Source: DATAXV01 sp036272915 (GTDB lineage Bacteria > Chloroflexota > Dormibacteria > Dormibacterales > Dormibacteraceae). Taken from it: DNA of 17,324 nucleotides. Positions within the stretch are counted from its first letter, which is position 1; each line of letters opens with the position of its first letter. Both the position numbers and the translations under genes were made by a program. Of this stretch, positions 14,754 through 17,324 are shown one piece after another. The stretch covers positions 1-17,324 of the forward strand of contig DATAXV010000238.1 of assembly GCA_036272915.1 (NCBI GenBank), given 5' to 3'. The notes under the pieces were generated by a model. The model was not told where the DNA came from and searched no databases. It worked only from the letters and a program-made list of their open reading frames with translations.

Positions 14754-15259
14754 GCCTCCCCCCCACCCCCCAGCAGACGGCCGGCCCCTACATCTCGCTG
14801 GGCCTGGCCCCGCTGAGCCGCCCGGAGCTGGTGCCGGAGGGCGCGGTGGGGGCGCTGGTCATCCGGGGACGGGTGCTGGACGGAGCCGGGGCCGGCGTGC
14901 CCGACGGCGCCGTCGAGATCTGGCAGCGACCGCCGGCCGGCACCGCGGCCGCCGACTGGCCGGGCTTCGGCCGCTGCCTGACCGATCCGGAGGGCGAGTT
15001 CTGGTTCCGGACCGCCAGGCCCGTCGCCGGCTCCGGCGACGCCCCACATCTCGAGCTCCTGGTCTTCGCCCGCGGCCTGACGCGACCGGTGCGCACCCGG
15101 CTCTACCTCCCCGACGAGGCGGAGGCCAACGCCGCCGACACGGTCCTGGCCGGCGTCCCCGAGGACCGCCGCCCGACCCTCGTCGCCCGGGCCGTGGGAG
15201 GGCAGCTGCTCTTCGACGTCCGCCTCCAGGGCGACGGCGAGACCGTCTTCTTCGGGTAG
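14750..15259 (+). CDS. pcaG: Protocatechuate 3,4-dioxygenase alpha subunit
   Basis: A 169-residue protein starting TPQQTAGPYISLGL, the hallmark of PcaG. GALVIRGRVLDGAG, AVEIWQRPP, FGRCLTDPEGEFWFRT and the end DVRLQGDGETVFF follow the intradiol dioxygenase core. It lacks the two-histidine iron motif, as expected, since the alpha subunit does not hold the active-site iron. The length is below the usual 185-200; the shortening falls in the middle region, where the residues after the tryptophan-glutamine-x-x are few and the histidine-rich loop is reduced. Translation starts at the GTG overlapping the pcaH stop. It assembles with PcaH. Confidence 0.92.
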   Translation: MSLPPTPQQTAGPYISLGLAPLSRPELVPEGAVGALVIRGRVLDGAGAGVPDGAVEIWQRPPAGTAAADWPGFGRCLTDPEGEFWFRTARPVAGSGDAPHLELLVFARGLTRPVRTRLYLPDEAEANAADTVLAGVPEDRRPTLVARAVGGQLLFDVRLQGDGETVFFG

Positions 15260-15264
15260 GCGGG

Positions 15265-16614
15265 TTGGGGGCGGACACGGGGCTCTTCGAGCCCATCCTG
15301 ACACCGGACTCGCTGCTCGCCGCGACCTCGGATCAGGCCTGGCTGCGAGGGATGCTCGCCTTCGAGGCGGAGCTGGCGGGGGCGCAGGCGGAGGAGGGGC
15401 TGGTACCCGAGGAGGCGGCGCGGGCGATCGCCGGCGCCTGCGCCAGGCTGCGGCCTGACGCCGCCGAGCTGGGCCGGGCGGCGAGGAGCACGGGCAACCC
15501 GGTCGTCCCTCTGCTCCGTGCCCTGCGGGACGTCCTCGAGCCGGAGGCGGCCGGCCACCTCCACCTCGGCGCCACCAGCCAGGACGTGATCGACACGGCG
15601 GCCATGCTCGTGGCCCGCGGCGCGACCGGGCTCATCGTCGCCGACCTGGCCCGCGCCCGCCGCGCGGCCGCCACCCTCGCCGGCGCCCATCGCGGCACCC
15701 TCGCCGCCGGCCGGACGCTGCTGCAGCAGGCGGCGCCGCTTTCCTTCGGGCTCCGGGCGGCGGGCTGGCTGACGGCCCTGGTCGACGGCGCCACCGGCCT
15801 GGAGCGGGTGCGGTCGGACCGGCTGGCCGTGCAGCTGGGTGGCGCGGTGGGGACGCTGGCCGCGTTCGGAGAGCACGGGCCGCGGGTGGCGGCCCGCCTG
15901 GCCACCCGCCTCGAGCTGGCCGAGCCGGCGCTCCCCTGGCACACCGACCGGGTCCGGATCGCCGAGCTCGCCTGCGCCCTGGGCATCGCCGCCGGCGTCG
16001 CCGCCAAGGTCGCGCTGGACGTGGTCCTGCTCGCCCAGACCGAGGTGGCCGAGGTCCAGGAGGGCGGTGAGGGCCGGGGCGGATCCTCGACCATGCCCCA
16101 CAAGCGCAACCCGATCGGCGCCGTCACCGCGATCGGCGCCGCCCGCCGCGCCCAGGGCCAGGTGTCGGTGCTGCTCGCCGCCATGGCTCAGGAGCAGGAG
16201 CGCGCGGCCGGAGCCTGGCACGCCGAGTGGCAGACGCTCACCGACCTGCTTCGCAGTGCCGGCGGTGCCGTCGCCGCCGTCGCCGATGTGCTCGAGGGGC
16301 TGCGGGTCGACCCCGCCGCCCTGGCCCGGAACCTGGAGGCGAGCCATGGACTGCTGCTCGCCGAGCGGGTGATGCTCGACCTCGCCCCCGAGGTCGGCAG
16401 GCGGCGGGCCGAGGCGATCCTGGAGGCGGCGTCGAGGCGTGCGGTCGAGGTGGGGTCGCTGCGGCGGGCGCTCGACGCCGAGCCGGAGATCACCTCGAGG
16501 CGCAGCCCCGACCGGCTCGACGCGCTCTGCGACCCGGCTGGCTACCTCGGCTCCAGCCAGGTCTTCATCGACCGGGCCCTGGCCGCCCACCGGCGGCTCG
16601 AGGAGGAGGCGTGA
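15265..16614 (+). CDS. pcaB: 3-carboxy-cis,cis-muconate cycloisomerase
   Basis: A 449-residue member of the fumarase/aspartase superfamily. The superfamily signature GSSTMPHKRNPIGA occupies residues 273-286, with LGATSQDVIDTA near 105 and the N-terminal DQAWLRGMLAFEAELAGAQAE. It cyclises the PcaHG product to 4-carboxymuconolactone. The gene begins at a TTG (15265) five bases after pcaG. No better start is available, since the next methionine lies inside the conserved GMLAFE segment. Adenylosuccinate lyase is the main alternative for the fold, but the operon position and N-terminal sequence favour PcaB. Its stop overlaps the GTG start of the next gene. Confidence 0.92.
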   Translation: MGADTGLFEPILTPDSLLAATSDQAWLRGMLAFEAELAGAQAEEGLVPEEAARAIAGACARLRPDAAELGRAARSTGNPVVPLLRALRDVLEPEAAGHLHLGATSQDVIDTAAMLVARGATGLIVADLARARRAAATLAGAHRGTLAAGRTLLQQAAPLSFGLRAAGWLTALVDGATGLERVRSDRLAVQLGGAVGTLAAFGEHGPRVAARLATRLELAEPALPWHTDRVRIAELACALGIAAGVAAKVALDVVLLAQTEVAEVQEGGEGRGGSSTMPHKRNPIGAVTAIGAARRAQGQVSVLLAAMAQEQERAAGAWHAEWQTLTDLLRSAGGAVAAVADVLEGLRVDPAALARNLEASHGLLLAERVMLDLAPEVGRRRAEAILEAASRRAVEVGSLRRALDAEPEITSRRSPDRLDALCDPAGYLGSSQVFIDRALAAHRRLEEEA

Positions 16615-17324
16615 GAGGGATCATCGAGACCGCCGGCACCCGCATCGCCTACCGGCTGGCCGGACCCCGCGGGGCACCGGTGCTGGTCCTCTCCACCTCG
16701 CTGGGCACCACCCAGGCGCTCTGGGACGCCCAGCTGCCGGTCCTCTCCGGGTATCTCCGGGTCCTGACCTATGACCACCGGGGCCACGGCGGATCGGGGG
16801 CGCCGCCCGGGCCGTACTCGATCCGGGACATGGCGCGGGACCTGATCGATCTGCTCGATGCTCTGGACATCGAGCGGGCCTCGCTGTGCGGGCTCTCCAT
16901 GGGCGGGGCGGTGGCCCTGGAGGCCGCCCGCCGCCGGCCGGAGCGGGTGGACCGGCTCGTCCTCGCCTGCACGGCGCTGCGACTTGGCCCGGCCGACCGC
17001 TGGCGGCGACGGGCGGCCGCGGTCAGGGCCGGCGGGACCGCCTCCATCCTCGGCGAGGTCATGCCCCGCTGGTTCGACGAGGGCTTCCGCGCCCGGCAGC
17101 CGGAGAGGGTGGCTGCTACCGCCGCCATGCTCGCCGGCTGCGACGGGGAGGGCTACGCTCTCTGCTGCGAGGCGCTGGCCGGCCACGACGGTGCACCCAC
17201 CGCCGAGGCGCCGTCCGCGCCCACCCTGGTCCTCGCCGGAGCCGGGGACGTCGTCGTCAGCCCCGAGGCGGCGCTGGAGCTGGCCACCGCCATCCCCGGC
17301 GCCTCGCTCTCGGTCCTGGCCGGC
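16611..17324 (+). CDS. pcaD: 3-oxoadipate enol-lactonase, C-terminus beyond the window
   Basis: From the GTG at 16611 (in the pcaB stop, with AGGAGGAGG directly upstream) the frame stays open to the last base, 238 residues. The alpha/beta-hydrolase motifs are the oxyanion region LVLSTSLGTTQALWD, the strand-turn VLTYDHRGHGGSG, the nucleophile elbow CGLSMGGAVALEAA (Ser96) and the acid in LAGAGDVVVSP (Asp213). The catalytic histidine would lie just past the window end. STSLGTT and the overall spacing are characteristic of PcaD, which hydrolyses 3-oxoadipate enol-lactone to 3-oxoadipate. In several actinobacteria PcaD is fused to PcaC (PcaL); whether that holds here cannot be seen. Confidence 0.88.
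   Translation, partial: MRGIIETAGTRIAYRLAGPRGAPVLVLSTSLGTTQALWDAQLPVLSGYLRVLTYDHRGHGGSGAPPGPYSIRDMARDLIDLLDALDIERASLCGLSMGGAVALEAARRRPERVDRLVLACTALRLGPADRWRRRAAAVRAGGTASILGEVMPRWFDEGFRARQPERVAATAAMLAGCDGEGYALCCEALAGHDGAPTAEAPSAPTLVLAGAGDVVVSPEAALELATAIPGASLSVLAG

Noticed and set aside
15103..16590. 495-codon minus-strand open frame opposite pcaB.
   Set aside because: Shadow of pcaB, which has the fumarase-superfamily signature in the plus-strand frame.

Overview
The window is a high-G+C stretch (around 70-75% in coding blocks) from a bacterium whose genes mostly abut or overlap by 4 bases (ATGA/GTGA junctions) and often use GTG or TTG starts. The gene content (adaptor/ABC/FtsX efflux set, RDD and SpoIIM-like membrane proteins, UBP-type zinc finger, protocatechuate catabolism) fits a soil-type actinobacterium or a related high-G+C lineage such as Dormibacterota/Chloroflexota. 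The sequence alone does not settle which. No phage, IS, CRISPR, tRNA or rRNA gene was recognised. Region 1 (1-2620, +): the C-terminal part of a membrane-fusion/adaptor protein, an MacB/LolD-type ABC ATPase and an FtsX-type permease, coupled by two ATGA overlaps. They form one export or efflux complex. A perfect 14-bp hairpin (2687-2717) lies before the convergent RDD gene. Region 2 (2809-4575): an RDD membrane protein (-) and a SpoIIM-like membrane protein (+), divergent with only 24 bp between their starts. Region 3 (4533-8193, +): an FGGY carbohydrate kinase, a Gfo/Idh/MocA oxidoreductase and a GH4 glycosidase with the CHSV motif, tightly packed. This looks like an intracellular sugar-processing operon, but no transporter gene is visible. 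Region 4 (8194-8572): a non-coding interval of clearly lower G+C. It holds a textbook intrinsic terminator facing the minus strand with no minus-strand gene to serve, a long-range inverted repeat, a hairpin that reads as a UACG tetraloop on the minus strand, and a second very strong hairpin. It is the best candidate here for something undescribed, possibly a structured small RNA. Region 5 (8573-9866, +): a PhzF-family isomerase with a possible leaderless promoter, and a small UBP-type zinc-finger protein. Region 6 (about 10037-11098, -): a decayed operon. An alpha/beta hydrolase is broken by five frameshifts yet still carries the Ser, Asp and His motifs of the triad, and it is preceded by a short coding-like remnant with an ATGA junction. 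Region 7 (11145-17324, +): a promoter-like site and then the protocatechuate branch of the beta-ketoadipate pathway in the order CoA-transferase A, CoA-transferase B, thiolase (pcaF), pcaH, pcaG, pcaB, pcaD (cut by the window end). The cluster converts protocatechuate to succinyl-CoA and acetyl-CoA. The decarboxylase step (PcaC) is not seen and may lie downstream or be fused to PcaD.
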